DNA of 23,944 nucleotides from a virus. Under the pieces are notes generated by a model that saw only the letters and a list, made by a program, of their open reading frames with translations, searched no databases and was not told the origin of the DNA. Position 1 is the stretch's first letter, and each line of letters starts with the position of its first letter. A program made the position numbers and the translations under genes. Of this stretch, positions 6,311-14,906 are shown piece by piece. The stretch covers positions 1 through 23,944 of the IMG/VR virus record IMGVR_UViG_3300005534_000048; one strand, written 5' to 3'.

Positions 6311-6976
6311 ATGGATACTGGAACACTAGAAAACAAACACACATCCGGGGGAACTATTACTTGGGCATCGTTAACACCTTATATTATTAGCGCGTTACTA
6401 ATGCTAGTCGCCTTTGTCGGTAATGGTATACACAGCGATTTAAGCGCAATTGGTACACGTGTTGGAAATTTAGAAACACAGGTAGGTATTGCCAATACTT
6501 CCGGGCTTAATAGAGACGCGGAAATGCTAGAACTGCGAAAAGACACAAATGAATTGCTTCGTTGGCGTGCTACTATTGAAGGCGAAGAGTTACAAAAAGA
6601 ACGTTTTATGAATCGCAACCAACGGCAAAGAATTAGCCAGCAAGAAACACAAATTAAACAAGGGCGTTTCGCATTGCGGCATGAAGAAGAACATGAACGG
6701 CATGTAGCTAATGTGTTAACTGAAACCATAAAGAATACGCCTAAAGTGGTTACAGTGGCGGGGCCGCCTACTCACCCAATGACTGTAGAAGAAGTAGAAG
6801 CACAAAATAAATATGGTAAGCCGTTAAATCCTACCTTACCCGCTTGGGAACCTGATACTGGTGCGAACAACCCTAATGCGAACAACCCTAATGTTAATCC
6901 TGCTGGCGCAAGTGTGACAGGAATAGGTAGTGTTGGCGCAACCGCTCCAAGTGCAGGCAGTGTAGGTATACACTAA
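6311..6976 (+). CDS. Membrane-anchored coiled-coil protein, unknown function
   Basis: The 221-residue protein has a polar N-terminus, one hydrophobic segment (about 20-40, 'LTPYIISALLMLVAFVGNGI'), then a long charged region (about 45-145) with heptad-like pattern and many E, R and Q, consistent with a coiled coil. The C-terminal tail is Pro/Asn/Gly-rich with a tandem NNPNA motif. It lies between terminase and portal, separated from terminase by the inserted GIY-YIG gene. No ribosome-binding site is visible before ATG 6311. It could be a structural or membrane-tethering protein; a spanin or holin role is possible but unsupported by other signs. Confidence 0.7.
   Translation: MDTGTLENKHTSGGTITWASLTPYIISALLMLVAFVGNGIHSDLSAIGTRVGNLETQVGIANTSGLNRDAEMLELRKDTNELLRWRATIEGEELQKERFMNRNQRQRISQQETQIKQGRFALRHEEEHERHVANVLTETIKNTPKVVTVAGPPTHPMTVEEVEAQNKYGKPLNPTLPAWEPDTGANNPNANNPNVNPAGASVTGIGSVGATAPSAGSVGIH
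6863..6892 (+). repeat. Tandem 15-bp coding repeat
   Basis: GCGAACAACCCTAAT occurs twice head to tail (6863-6877, 6878-6892), encoding two NNPNA-like units in the Pro/Asn-rich tail of the coiled-coil protein. It probably arose by replication slippage. Confidence 0.8.
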
Positions 6977-6989
6977 AAGGAAATAACCT

Positions 6990-8735
6990 GTGGCAGAAAC
7001 TAAACGTAAAATGTTTGACCAATTCGGAGTAAATCCAAGCTTGTTAGAGGGTTTTACACAAACCGAAGCAGGTCTACTTTTACCTAAAGATATAAATCCA
7101 AAAGATATAAAGCAAGTAATCAAAGAAATCTCTAGTGGTTCCCCCGCTGAACAAGCGGCTTACGAAAAGCGGTTAGATCGTAAACTCGGCACATTGATGT
7201 CGGCATACTACAGTTTATTTGCTACACAACTCTCTACAATGAGTGGTGCAGTATCTAAACCTAGACATACGCCACCAATGACTTTGTTACGACAAAGTTT
7301 TCGGCAATCACTCGTAGACCAATTAATCATACTGGCCAGAATAGAACAAGTTAAATTTGTTGCGCAACGTACATTTGCGCCAAAGAAAAAGAAAGGCTGG
7401 TTAATTCGCCATAAACGATACGCCGATCCTTATTTCAAGCTAAGCAAAGAAGACGAAAAACGCATAGAAGAAGTTTCAGAAGTTGTAGCGCATCCTTGGG
7501 AAGAAGTACATCCTTCTTTTAAGGATTTTTTAGTGAAATTTACAGAAGATCAACTTATTATTGACCGTGTATGCGCTCCTATAACCAGATCATACACAGG
7601 TAAACCATTAAAGTGGTATCTTATCCCCGGCGATGATGTTAAACCCAGATATGATGTTCTACTTCGCTACATGCAAGAACACAACATATATGATGAGAAG
7701 AAAGTATTAGGCATATTCTTTGCGCAACAAGGTATCGACCTTACTGATATGGCTTATGTGCAAGAGATAGACGATTTCCGTATTGCAGGCGCGTGGAAGA
7801 AAGGCGAACTGGCATTACATATTTCTAACCCAACTAATGAGATGAATAATTATGGTTGGGGCCGTTCATGTTTTGAACGTAGCTTGGCAGCAACAACAAT
7901 GCTGTTGCTATCAATGCAGTATAACACTAAAATTTTCCAAAAGAATTACCCAGATCAAATGATCGTGCTCCGTGGTGAAATGGACCCTATTGGGCTTGAA
8001 TACTTCAAGCAACAAATCTACGGCACAAATGGGCCACAAAGTAACGAACGCCTGCCAATCCTACCTACCAATGACCCGCAATTTCAAATGGACCTTTTAA
8101 AACTGCGTGATTCCATGAGTGACATGCAGTTTATACAGATGATGCGGTTAGCCGTATCATGGAAGTGCAGCGCATTTCGTATGCACCCTTCAACATTGAA
8201 CATGTCACCAGATCAAGGTGAACGAGGAACTGTTATCGCGGGCGTCAACGATCAAGCTGATGTTATAGCTTCAATGCAAGAGGAAGGATACAAAGGGTTA
8301 CTTAATTCGATAGCAGACTTTATTAATACCAATCTAATTGAACCTTGGTACGATGATTTGTTCTTTGATTTTAGTATTGAAGATATACCACCAGAGGCAG
8401 ACCGCGTTGCATTATGGACACAGAAACTTAGCAATGGTTTAACCTTTGATGAATACCGCGCGGACGAAGGATTAGCACCATTAGAAGAAATTACCGAAGG
8501 TAAATACGATGGTAAGGTTCCCGGTTCTCCATTTATTCTACAAGCCAAAGAATTAGACATGCAACAAGAGATGGCGGAAGAACAAGCTGCAATGGAAGAA
8601 GAACGCGCAGATATGGAAGGATTCACTGGTGGTGGCGCGGCTAAGAAACCAGCCAAGAAGCCCGCTAAGAAACCAGAAACCAAAAAGAAACCAACAAAGA
8701 AAAGTTGGTGGCTAGTTGATCGATTCTATAAGTAG
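6990..8735 (+). CDS. Portal protein
   Basis: The 581-residue protein has the length, position (just after terminase) and composition of a tailed-phage portal, the dodecameric ring through which DNA enters the prohead. Portal-like stretches include 'LLRQSFRQSLVDQLIILARIEQVKFVA', 'KWYLIPGDDVKPRYDVLLRY', 'WGRSCFERSLAATTMLLLSMQYN', and a helical wing region with 'FIQMMRLAVSWKCSAFRMHPSTLNMSPDQ' before the C-terminal 'FDFSIEDIPPEADR', 'GLTFDEYRADEGLAPLEE'. The end is an Ala/Glu helix followed by a Lys/Pro tail (AKKPAKKPAKKP). The start is GTG 6990, with AAAGGA about 10 bases upstream. Family assignment rests on pattern and context, since no catalytic motif exists. Confidence 0.85.
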   Translation: MAETKRKMFDQFGVNPSLLEGFTQTEAGLLLPKDINPKDIKQVIKEISSGSPAEQAAYEKRLDRKLGTLMSAYYSLFATQLSTMSGAVSKPRHTPPMTLLRQSFRQSLVDQLIILARIEQVKFVAQRTFAPKKKKGWLIRHKRYADPYFKLSKEDEKRIEEVSEVVAHPWEEVHPSFKDFLVKFTEDQLIIDRVCAPITRSYTGKPLKWYLIPGDDVKPRYDVLLRYMQEHNIYDEKKVLGIFFAQQGIDLTDMAYVQEIDDFRIAGAWKKGELALHISNPTNEMNNYGWGRSCFERSLAATTMLLLSMQYNTKIFQKNYPDQMIVLRGEMDPIGLEYFKQQIYGTNGPQSNERLPILPTNDPQFQMDLLKLRDSMSDMQFIQMMRLAVSWKCSAFRMHPSTLNMSPDQGERGTVIAGVNDQADVIASMQEEGYKGLLNSIADFINTNLIEPWYDDLFFDFSIEDIPPEADRVALWTQKLSNGLTFDEYRADEGLAPLEEITEGKYDGKVPGSPFILQAKELDMQQEMAEEQAAMEEERADMEGFTGGGAAKKPAKKPAKKPETKKKPTKKSWWLVDRFYK

Positions 8736-8747
8736 GAGAAAACCCAC

Positions 8748-8978
8748 ATGGAATATCCGTTTAAACATTTTGAGTGTGAAACATGCGGCGGCATATTTAT
8801 GATGGTAGGTAATGACTTACCCCATGAACATGTTTGGCCGCGACGAGAAGAATTTGATTACATTGATAGTTGGGGGCAAGAACACTTTAAACCTGCGTAT
8901 TGTCATGGCCCGTATAAACCTATGCCGCAGCTAGACGAGAATTTGGCGAATGGCACGTATTCACCGAGTGTTAGATAA
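8748..8978 (+). CDS. Small Cys/His protein (76 aa)
   Basis: The 76-residue protein begins MEYPFKHFECETCGGIFMMV: a CxxC pair at 10-13, and His residues at 26 and 28 plus a later C/H pair ('AYCHGPY') that could complete a zinc site. I recognise no named family. TAGGAG lies about 9 bases before ATG. The stop overlaps the next ATG (TAATG), so it is coupled to the 93-residue gene, itself cysteine-rich. Lying between portal and the fibre-like gene, it may be a virion accessory or a small nucleic-acid-binding protein; function unknown. Confidence 0.65.
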   Translation: MEYPFKHFECETCGGIFMMVGNDLPHEHVWPRREEFDYIDSWGQEHFKPAYCHGPYKPMPQLDENLANGTYSPSVR

Positions 8979-9259
8979 TGGCTGAAGTTATAATCCAAGA
9001 AGATAATAGTTGGCAGCTTAAGGGAGAAGATTCTCGCCTTAAACATTCACGTGATGACCACGAAGTAGCCGGTAAGCACGGCATGTTTATGGACCCTGTG
9101 TTTTGTTTCTCTTGTGGCAAATCTGGTGGTTTAGCTTTTAGAAGTACTGTTTTCGTTTTATACCAGTGTCAAGATTGCGCCGATAAGTACGGAGCACCAC
9201 CATTACCTAAGATGCCGGTAGAAGACGAAATTAAATGGCGAAATGGTAGAAAGGATTAA
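8978..9259 (+). CDS. Zinc-ribbon-like protein (93 aa)
   Basis: The 93-residue protein contains CFSCGK (43-47 region) and a second pair CQDC about 22 residues on, a CxxC-x(n)-CxxC arrangement typical of a zinc ribbon. The N-terminus is acidic/polar and the C-terminus is charged (EDEIKWRNGRKD). It is coupled to the preceding gene through TAATG. No enzymatic domain is visible. A DNA- or RNA-binding adaptor is the simplest guess, at low certainty; the zinc-ribbon pattern itself is clear. Confidence 0.65.
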   Translation: MAEVIIQEDNSWQLKGEDSRLKHSRDDHEVAGKHGMFMDPVFCFSCGKSGGLAFRSTVFVLYQCQDCADKYGAPPLPKMPVEDEIKWRNGRKD

Positions 9260-9266
9260 CTAGAAA

Positions 9267-12197
9267 ATGGCGATCTGGTTCTTTTCCGGCTTCGAGACGG
9301 GAGACACGAGCGAGTGGCCTACTCTTAGTGGCTCACCCGTCATTGACACCGCGCACGTCACGAGGGGTGGGTATTCGCTCAAGGCTACGGGCGGGACTAC
9401 CACTTACGTCGAGAGCATCACGGGCCTCAATCTCAGCACTTGCTACGTTAGATTTTGGGCTTATTCCACGATGACGGGTGCGGCCACCAAGTTGATGCAC
9501 TTGGTGGATATTAGAAATTCATCAGACGTGACAATCCTCGCAATCATCGGTCAGATAGACGGCGCAGGAAATCCTATTCAATTCGGCACTTCTAATTTTG
9601 CCAGCGGCGGGTTTCAGTCTATAAACACCAGCACTATCAGTAACAACGTCCTTCATTTAATCGAAGTCAAGCTCGTTATCAGTGCGACTGTAGGAGTTGT
9701 CGAACTAAAAGTCGATGGCACCATCGTCGGAACACAGACAGGTCAAAATACAGGCTCGGCAAATGTCGATCGAATATCTGTGGGCAACTCCAGTGATAAT
9801 GGTATCACGGGCAGCGTATGGATAGATGACGTGATGGTCCGAGATGACCAATATCCCGGCCCCGGCTATTGCATCGCCCGTCAAGGCGTAGCAGGGACTC
9901 CGACTTACGATGCGTGGACAAAAAACGGTGCGGCGACTTCGGCGCTGTGCTGGTCCAACACGCCATTCACCACCGGAACTAACTGTACCAATATTGGTCT
10001 CAACAACGCACAAACCATGTTTGTAGGCTCGTTCACAAAAACGGGTTCCGCCGCAGAAGGCGTGGGTATCATTAACAGTATTGATACAATCAACGCCGCA
10101 AAAACCGCATTCATCGCCAAAGCTACAGTCGCGGGGAATATAAGTATCCGACGAAGAGTTGGCGGCGCGAATACTGATACCGTAAAAGCTGTCACTACAT
10201 CCGATGCTTACTATGATGATGGTATTTGGACACCGGCATTTGCAAATCTCACAGATGGCACCACCGAAATCGGCGCGGTTGATGATGTAGCAGGCGTCAC
10301 CGACACGGTAGAAGATATGTGGCTGATTGTAGATTTCACGCCACATGATAACTCCTATCATTTTGATATTTGGAACAGGATAAGTATTGCAACAAATCAA
10401 GTTGCTTATGCAAACAATAATTTTGTTCCGGCCATATTTCAATACTTAATGTATAAACAGTTTCCATCTGGCATAGAAATTGTAAAAGAGAACAATACTT
10501 ATATACCACAGGTACAGCGTGATACTCTAACAATCATGGCATACAAAGATGCAGAGTTAAAGACTAAAACTATACCATCAGCATTGTATCAAAAGTATGC
10601 GACAGGGACAGAAATTGTAAAAGAGAACAATACGTACATCGGGCAACTTCAAAATGACACCAATATCGTACAAGCTTATAAGTTGGGCGATCCCAAAACT
10701 AACTTGATACAAGTTTTCTTGTATCAAAAAGTGCCTACCGGGACCGAGATAGTGACCGAGAATAATACGTATATGCCACAAGTACAAAGAAATGTGCTTA
10801 CGTCGGCAGCTTTCAACACAACGAGTTTACTTGGTTCTATTTACGAAACATTGTGGTCTGAAATTCCTACAGGACTAGAAATAGTTAAGGAAAATAACAC
10901 CTATAATCCACAAAGATTTGAGATACCAGTATATGGATTTGTTAGAAGTGGTTTATTAACCAATGTTATTCAAAATGTTTTATACCAGAAGGTTCCAACT
11001 GGCTCAGAGATAGTTAAGGAAGATAACACGTATTTACCACTGGTACAACGTAGTATCTTGGCCAGCAAAACATTTAATGCCACAAGTTTGATATCTGCTA
11101 TCTATGAAACATTGTGGTCTGAGATACCTAATGGTTTAGAGATAGTACGAGAAAACAATACCTATATTCGGCAGCTAACAGACGAAGCTGCGCAAACATA
11201 CAAACAAGCAGACCTTAAGACAAATATATTGCAATTCTTGTTGTACCAGAAAGTTCCTACTGGTACAGAAATTGTACAAGAGAACACACCTTATATAGCG
11301 CAGCATTTTGAGATTCCGGTGCAAGCCAACAAAGAAGCTTACCCGCAATCAAGATTTCAAACACTGCTTTATAACTCAGTTCCATTTATAATTCCGCCAC
11401 CAACTGGCACACCCGGAAATGTCGATTTCTGGAACAAGATTGCAACGCTTGCTGGTTTTTCTACTAAGCCAGTAATTCTGTCCACGTTGTTATATCAACC
11501 AACTGGCACAGAGATAGTACGAGAAGACAATACTTACAGTCCGCAGAAATTTGAAACAGCAATTCAAGCGTTCAAACAAAGTGACTTAAAGACTATACAA
11601 CTTCAAAACTTGTTATTCAAAACATTTCCGGCTGGCAACGAAATTATTATCGTTGTACCTACATTCATGCCACAGAACTTTGAGATTCCGGTGCAAGCTT
11701 TCAAACAAGGTGATCCTAAGACTAATGTTATCCAAAGCTTACTATATCAAAAGATACCTACCGGATTAGAGATTGTCAAAGAAGATAACACATATACTCC
11801 GCAGAGATTCGAGCAAGTTGTACATGCTTTCAAACAAAACGAAGCACAAGTTAAAGCTGTTCTAGAATCTTTCGTACTTAGAAACTATCCTTTTATCGGT
11901 TTACCTGTTGTACCTGTTTTTACTTCTTCTAGTTTCTTATTCAATGCCGCATCAACAGCATTCAATAAAGATATGGCACAACGAATTGCAGCAGAGATTT
12001 TTAACTATCTAATTGGCAATGGTTTTTCAGGAACCTTCATCGTTCCGCCAGCCGTTGTTTATAACATCTTATTATCTCTTGCTTTGCCAGCATTGGGAAT
12101 AAACATCACTTCTACACAAGAGCCATTGGATGTAGAATTGGGCTTGGTATCAGAGCCATTAAGCATTAACTTACAAAGTGTGGTCAGCGCGAACTAA
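9267..12197 (+). CDS. Large modular fibre/appendage-like protein with jelly-roll N-terminus and about ten repeats
   Basis: The 976-residue protein has three parts. Residues 1-195 are beta-rich with the pattern of a LamG/concanavalin-like jelly roll ('FFSGFETGDTSEW', 'YSLKATGG', 'YVRFWAYS', 'VELKVDGTIVGTQ', 'GSVWIDDVMVRDD'), a fold often used for carbohydrate binding. Residues 200-360 are a further beta-rich part. Residues 399-870 hold about ten copies of a 44-residue unit marked by PTGxEIVKENNTY. A C-terminal 100 residues follow. The 5' third is much richer in G+C (about 60% over 9301-9360) than the repeats (about 38% over 10501-10560, hand counts), suggesting acquisition of a foreign module. 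The protein is likely on the virion surface and may bind host glycans; a decoration or fibre role is inference. Confidence 0.72.
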   Translation: MAIWFFSGFETGDTSEWPTLSGSPVIDTAHVTRGGYSLKATGGTTTYVESITGLNLSTCYVRFWAYSTMTGAATKLMHLVDIRNSSDVTILAIIGQIDGAGNPIQFGTSNFASGGFQSINTSTISNNVLHLIEVKLVISATVGVVELKVDGTIVGTQTGQNTGSANVDRISVGNSSDNGITGSVWIDDVMVRDDQYPGPGYCIARQGVAGTPTYDAWTKNGAATSALCWSNTPFTTGTNCTNIGLNNAQTMFVGSFTKTGSAAEGVGIINSIDTINAAKTAFIAKATVAGNISIRRRVGGANTDTVKAVTTSDAYYDDGIWTPAFANLTDGTTEIGAVDDVAGVTDTVEDMWLIVDFTPHDNSYHFDIWNRISIATNQVAYANNNFVPAIFQYLMYKQFPSGIEIVKENNTYIPQVQRDTLTIMAYKDAELKTKTIPSALYQKYATGTEIVKENNTYIGQLQNDTNIVQAYKLGDPKTNLIQVFLYQKVPTGTEIVTENNTYMPQVQRNVLTSAAFNTTSLLGSIYETLWSEIPTGLEIVKENNTYNPQRFEIPVYGFVRSGLLTNVIQNVLYQKVPTGSEIVKEDNTYLPLVQRSILASKTFNATSLISAIYETLWSEIPNGLEIVRENNTYIRQLTDEAAQTYKQADLKTNILQFLLYQKVPTGTEIVQENTPYIAQHFEIPVQANKEAYPQSRFQTLLYNSVPFIIPPPTGTPGNVDFWNKIATLAGFSTKPVILSTLLYQPTGTEIVREDNTYSPQKFETAIQAFKQSDLKTIQLQNLLFKTFPAGNEIIIVVPTFMPQNFEIPVQAFKQGDPKTNVIQSLLYQKIPTGLEIVKEDNTYTPQRFEQVVHAFKQNEAQVKAVLESFVLRNYPFIGLPVVPVFTSSSFLFNAASTAFNKDMAQRIAAEIFNYLIGNGFSGTFIVPPAVVYNILLSLALPALGINITSTQEPLDVELGLVSEPLSINLQSVVSAN
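10461..11880 (+). repeat. Degenerate tandem coding repeats, ~10 units of ~130-135 bp
   Basis: Each unit begins near a P-(T/S/N)-G-x-E-I-V-x-E-(N/D)-N-T-Y motif, followed by a PQ-rich stretch and a hydrophobic end such as LYQKVP. Motif starts lie near 10461, 10594, 10729, 10864, 10996, 11125, 11252, 11500, 11627 and 11752. Copy 7 carries ENTPY and copy 9 has lost the motif core (EIIIVVPTF). The longer gap between copies 7 and 8 holds a diverged unit with a Pro-rich insert. Diverged codons show that the units are old. Confidence 0.85.
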
Positions 12198-12502
12198 TGT
12201 CATCAATTATACAAATCAGAGCGGGAAAAACCGTCAAACTAACTTTTGCTATAACTCTTGGGCTTCCGCCAGTTCTAACAGACCCACCAATATTACCTAC
12301 TGTGTCTATACAAGACCCCGGTGGCACAATAGTGAGTTCTGGCACAGCCACTAAAGTTAGTGTAGGTATATACACTTATACTTATGTTACATCTTCTGGT
12401 GGTTTGTTAGGAAGTTATGTTGCATGGTTAGATGCAATAGATTCTAATGGAAATCCATCGGGCAGTTTGAAAGTTACAGCATATCAATTAGTGGCGGCAT
12501 AA
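12197..12502 (+). CDS. Small beta-rich (Ig-like) structural protein (101 aa)
   Basis: The 101-residue protein overlaps the end of the fibre-like gene as TAATG. It alternates hydrophobic and Thr/Ser/Gly residues (IIQIRAGKTVKLTF, 'TVSIQDPGGTIVSSGTATKV', 'GIYTYTYVTSSGG', 'GSYVAWLDAIDSNGN', 'GSLKVTAYQLVAA'), the pattern of an Ig/fibronectin-like beta sandwich common in phage tail and capsid accessory proteins. There are no cysteines, membrane segment or catalytic motif. Coupling to the 976-residue gene suggests it assembles with that protein, perhaps as a cap, chaperone or surface partner. I do not recognise a specific family. Confidence 0.65.
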   Translation: MSSIIQIRAGKTVKLTFAITLGLPPVLTDPPILPTVSIQDPGGTIVSSGTATKVSVGIYTYTYVTSSGGLLGSYVAWLDAIDSNGNPSGSLKVTAYQLVAA

Positions 12503-12503
12503 A

Positions 12504-13091
12504 ATGACAAGTATATATACACTAACAGACCCGCGCAAACCAGAGGATATCAGATATATTGGTAAAACATCTCAAGCATTAAAAAGGAGATTGTCTGTGC
12601 ATTGCGCCGATTTAAAAGGCACAGATCACCGAACTAATTGGATAAAATCGTTACTTAATGCTGGTGTGAAACCTACCATCAATCAAATTGCAACGGTTTT
12701 AAATGAGCAAGATACTGCGCACGTAGAAATAATCTGTATTCAGCAGTTTAAATCTTTTGGGTACAATTTAGTAAATAGCACAAATGGTGGTGATGGGGTA
12801 TCAAAGCATTCTGCTGAAACCCGTGCTAAAATATCCGCCAGTAAAATGGGTACAAAACATCCGTATTTTGGAAAACACCTTTCTCTTGAGCATCGTACAA
12901 AAATAGGCGCAGCAAGCAAAGGAAGAAAACATACGGAAAAAACAAAACACTTTATTTCAGAAACCTATAAAGGTAAAAATAATCCTTTCTTTGGACGAAA
13001 GCATACGCCCGAAACACGTGCAAAAATGTCTGAAGCACAAAAAGGCAATACACATAAAAAAGATTATTTAAAAGCCAAGGGGCTTGTATAA
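12504..13091 (+). CDS. GIY-YIG homing endonuclease 2 with NUMOD3 repeats
   Basis: The 195-residue protein repeats the architecture of copy 1. GIY-YIG residues Y5, Y18-I19-G20, R29, E75 ('VEIICIQQF') and N91 ('NLVNSTNGG') are all present, so it should be active. NUMOD3-like repeats fill residues 98-180 (KHSAETRAKISASKMG, NPFFGRKHTPETRAKMS). It begins one base after the stop of the beta-rich gene and ends two bases before the next ATG, so it is inserted exactly at a gene boundary. The upstream site is weak (GGCGG only). Bases 12993-13032 match GIY-YIG 4 at 37 of 40 positions, indicating shared ancestry or gene conversion of the binding-repeat part. Confidence 0.92.
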   Translation: MTSIYTLTDPRKPEDIRYIGKTSQALKRRLSVHCADLKGTDHRTNWIKSLLNAGVKPTINQIATVLNEQDTAHVEIICIQQFKSFGYNLVNSTNGGDGVSKHSAETRAKISASKMGTKHPYFGKHLSLEHRTKIGAASKGRKHTEKTKHFISETYKGKNNPFFGRKHTPETRAKMSEAQKGNTHKKDYLKAKGLV

Positions 13092-13093
13092 TA

Positions 13094-13570
13094 ATGTTGT
13101 GGTTACTGGCTAAATCAAGACAACCCGGAGTACCTACCGGCAAGTTAGAAGGCCGCGTCAAAAATGTTGTATTGCACAAGAAAGCAGCGGGCGCTAAAGC
13201 TAGACCGGGAACTAAAGGCAGCGCAGTAGGACAAGCACCAAAATTAGGCAAGATATCTAGTGGTGGTTCTAAATTAGGCTCAGTAATGGGTGCGAAAAAG
13301 AAAAATCCATTTACCCCTAAATCGCGGCCTAGTGAGCATGGTTGGCAAAGTAAGCTTGCGCACAATGACTTTGCGCCCGGATTCTTTAAGAAGAATCTTT
13401 ATGTAGAATTTGAAATGCACGATGGCACCAAAGGGCAAGGACGAGTTAGAGACTTTGGGCCTAAAGGATGCCAATTGCATTGTGATGACGGTAAGATACG
13501 CCATACCTTTTACCACGAAATTAAGGGCAAAGTAAAAGAGGAAGCTAAAAATGGAAAAACCAAAAAGTAA
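13094..13570 (+). CDS. Basic protein with C-terminal beta-barrel-like segment, unknown
   Basis: The 158-residue protein has a Lys/Gly/Ala-rich, probably disordered N-terminal half (KNVVLHKKAAGAKARPGTKG and following). A compact C-terminal segment (about 100-148) with 'LYVEFEMHDGTKGQGRVRDF' and 'GCQLHCDDGKIRHTFYHEI' looks like a small SH3-type beta barrel. I do not recognise a named family. AAGGGG lies about 9 bases before the ATG. The 3' end overlaps the HNH gene by 20 bases. Its charge suggests contact with DNA or RNA, perhaps as an internal virion or head protein; this is inference. Confidence 0.6.
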   Translation: MLWLLAKSRQPGVPTGKLEGRVKNVVLHKKAAGAKARPGTKGSAVGQAPKLGKISSGGSKLGSVMGAKKKNPFTPKSRPSEHGWQSKLAHNDFAPGFFKKNLYVEFEMHDGTKGQGRVRDFGPKGCQLHCDDGKIRHTFYHEIKGKVKEEAKNGKTKK

Positions 13571-14174
13571 GCTTTGTAAAAATGGATTACATGAAATTAC
13601 TGGTGAAATATTTGACGGCGGTTACAAGTGCCTAGAATGTAAACGTGCTTCTGCCAGTAAGGGCCAATCAAAATACAGGCAAGACCCAATAATTAAAGAG
13701 CAACTATTACAAGCAACCAGAGAGTGGCGCACGCTTAACCCAGAACACTTAAGAGAATACAACAAACAAAGATACATTAAAAACTATCAAAATCCTGAAT
13801 TTGTAGCGCATAAGAGCGAATATGATAAAGAACGTTGGAGAAGCCTAGAGATGCAAACACACTACGCGGAAAACAGAGAAAAAATAAGCTTAACGCAAAC
13901 ACTGCGCAATATCGGCATGACGGAAGATTTATATTATCAATTATTAGAAAAACAAAAAGGCTTATGCGCTATTTGTGGTATGCCGGAAACTAGACGAAGC
14001 CGTAGTGGAGTATTATGCCGCCTTTCAGTAGATCATGATCATACTACTGATAAAGTAAGAGCACTTTTATGCCACCAATGCAATGTTGGTATAGGTAACT
14101 TTGATGACAACGAAGAATTATTAATTAAGGCGGCTAATTACGTTAAACAGCATAACGGAGTTAATAATGCCTAG
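13551..14174 (+). CDS. Endonuclease VII-like HNH nuclease
   Basis: The 207-residue protein has a C-terminal treble-clef nuclease fold of the recombination endonuclease VII family: 'LCAICGMPE', catalytic 'LSVDHDHTTDKVRALLC' and 'HQCNVGIGNFDDN'. The paired CxxC motifs bind structural zinc and DHDH carries the catalytic His. The N-terminus has another Cys/His group ('LCKNGLHEITGE', 'YKCLECKRA') and the middle is a charged helix. Free-standing members in phages usually act as homing endonucleases; true T4 gp49 resolves recombination junctions, so either is possible. GAGGAAG precedes the ATG. It overlaps the genes on both sides by 20 and 8 bases. Confidence 0.88.
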   Translation: MEKPKSKLCKNGLHEITGEIFDGGYKCLECKRASASKGQSKYRQDPIIKEQLLQATREWRTLNPEHLREYNKQRYIKNYQNPEFVAHKSEYDKERWRSLEMQTHYAENREKISLTQTLRNIGMTEDLYYQLLEKQKGLCAICGMPETRRSRSGVLCRLSVDHDHTTDKVRALLCHQCNVGIGNFDDNEELLIKAANYVKQHNGVNNA

Positions 14175-14901
14175 TAATTTGGTGATGCCGAAATGGAAGC
14201 ATAATAAGCTTCACAGCGGAAGTAAAAAAGGCCCTGTTGTTAAGAAACAAAAACAAGCAGTCGCAATCATGTTGTCAGAAAAGCGTAAGGAGAAAGTCAA
14301 CGGCGGTAAGTATCCAGAAAAAAAGAAAACTAAGAAGTCAGTGATTCTTGTTTTCGATTTGAATAAAGGGCGCGGTGGATTTCGCCAAATGGCTGGATTC
14401 ACACCCGAACAAGAACACGCCGCGCGAGAATCGAAGGTGGCGCTAGGCCAAGAATACAAAAAAGTTTTAGAATCACATGGCTATGGTGTAGACCGAAAGA
14501 AACAACATCAAGATCAAAGTTCGGCTGGTATTGAATACAATCCTAAGAAGTATAACTACACTTCTAGGCATGTTTACACCCACCCAGAAAAAGAAGGCGA
14601 GATACACGTAGAGTTTCCGCATAAGCCAACAGGCCAAGTGCGATGGCGCGCGCCGGGGCATTCTGGTGTAAGTTCTACTCCCGCTGGTTTAGACGCGCAT
14701 CTTAGAGGTGTAAAAGGCCAAACTGTTGGCGCTAAGGCTGGCGCAGATTTAACACGCAAATCAAAACGTACTTGTAGCATTTGCAAAGGTAAGCACTGTG
14801 TACGTGTAATATATAAGAGTAACGGGCAAGAAGAAATCGGAATTCGCGCTTGCCCTGTTTGTAACCCATTAGGAAGCGTTCCGATAGAAAAAGGAGAATA
14901 A
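14167..14901 (+). CDS. Basic protein, DUF6496-like N-terminus and C-terminal zinc motif
   Basis: The 244-residue protein opens with 'MPKWKHNKLHSGSKKGPVV' and 'KQAVAIMLSEKRKE', closely resembling the short DUF6496 motif (K-H-x-L-x-S-G-S ... KQA-A-I-LSE-R) seen in many phage proteins. The middle is basic and Gly-rich (about 50-190). The C-terminal part has CSICKGKHC (about 207-215) and CPVC, fitting a zinc ribbon. CGGAG lies 8 bases before ATG. It overlaps the HNH gene's stop by 8 bases. The function of the family is unknown. Its neighbours on both sides are also very basic proteins, suggesting a group that binds nucleic acid or lies inside the head. Confidence 0.6.
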   Translation: MPSNLVMPKWKHNKLHSGSKKGPVVKKQKQAVAIMLSEKRKEKVNGGKYPEKKKTKKSVILVFDLNKGRGGFRQMAGFTPEQEHAARESKVALGQEYKKVLESHGYGVDRKKQHQDQSSAGIEYNPKKYNYTSRHVYTHPEKEGEIHVEFPHKPTGQVRWRAPGHSGVSSTPAGLDAHLRGVKGQTVGAKAGADLTRKSKRTCSICKGKHCVRVIYKSNGQEEIGIRACPVCNPLGSVPIEKGE

Positions 14902-14906
14902 GACAT

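Noticed and set aside
9705-10442. Long open frame of 245 codons on the minus strand
   Set aside because: It is antisense to the fibre-like gene in its GC-rich part, where stops are rare by composition; it has no binding site and no sensible protein pattern.
10461-11880. CRISPR-like array from the regular ~133-bp spacing
   Set aside because: Repeats are coding, diverged, too long and in frame throughout a single protein; no conserved palindromic repeat of 25-40 bases.
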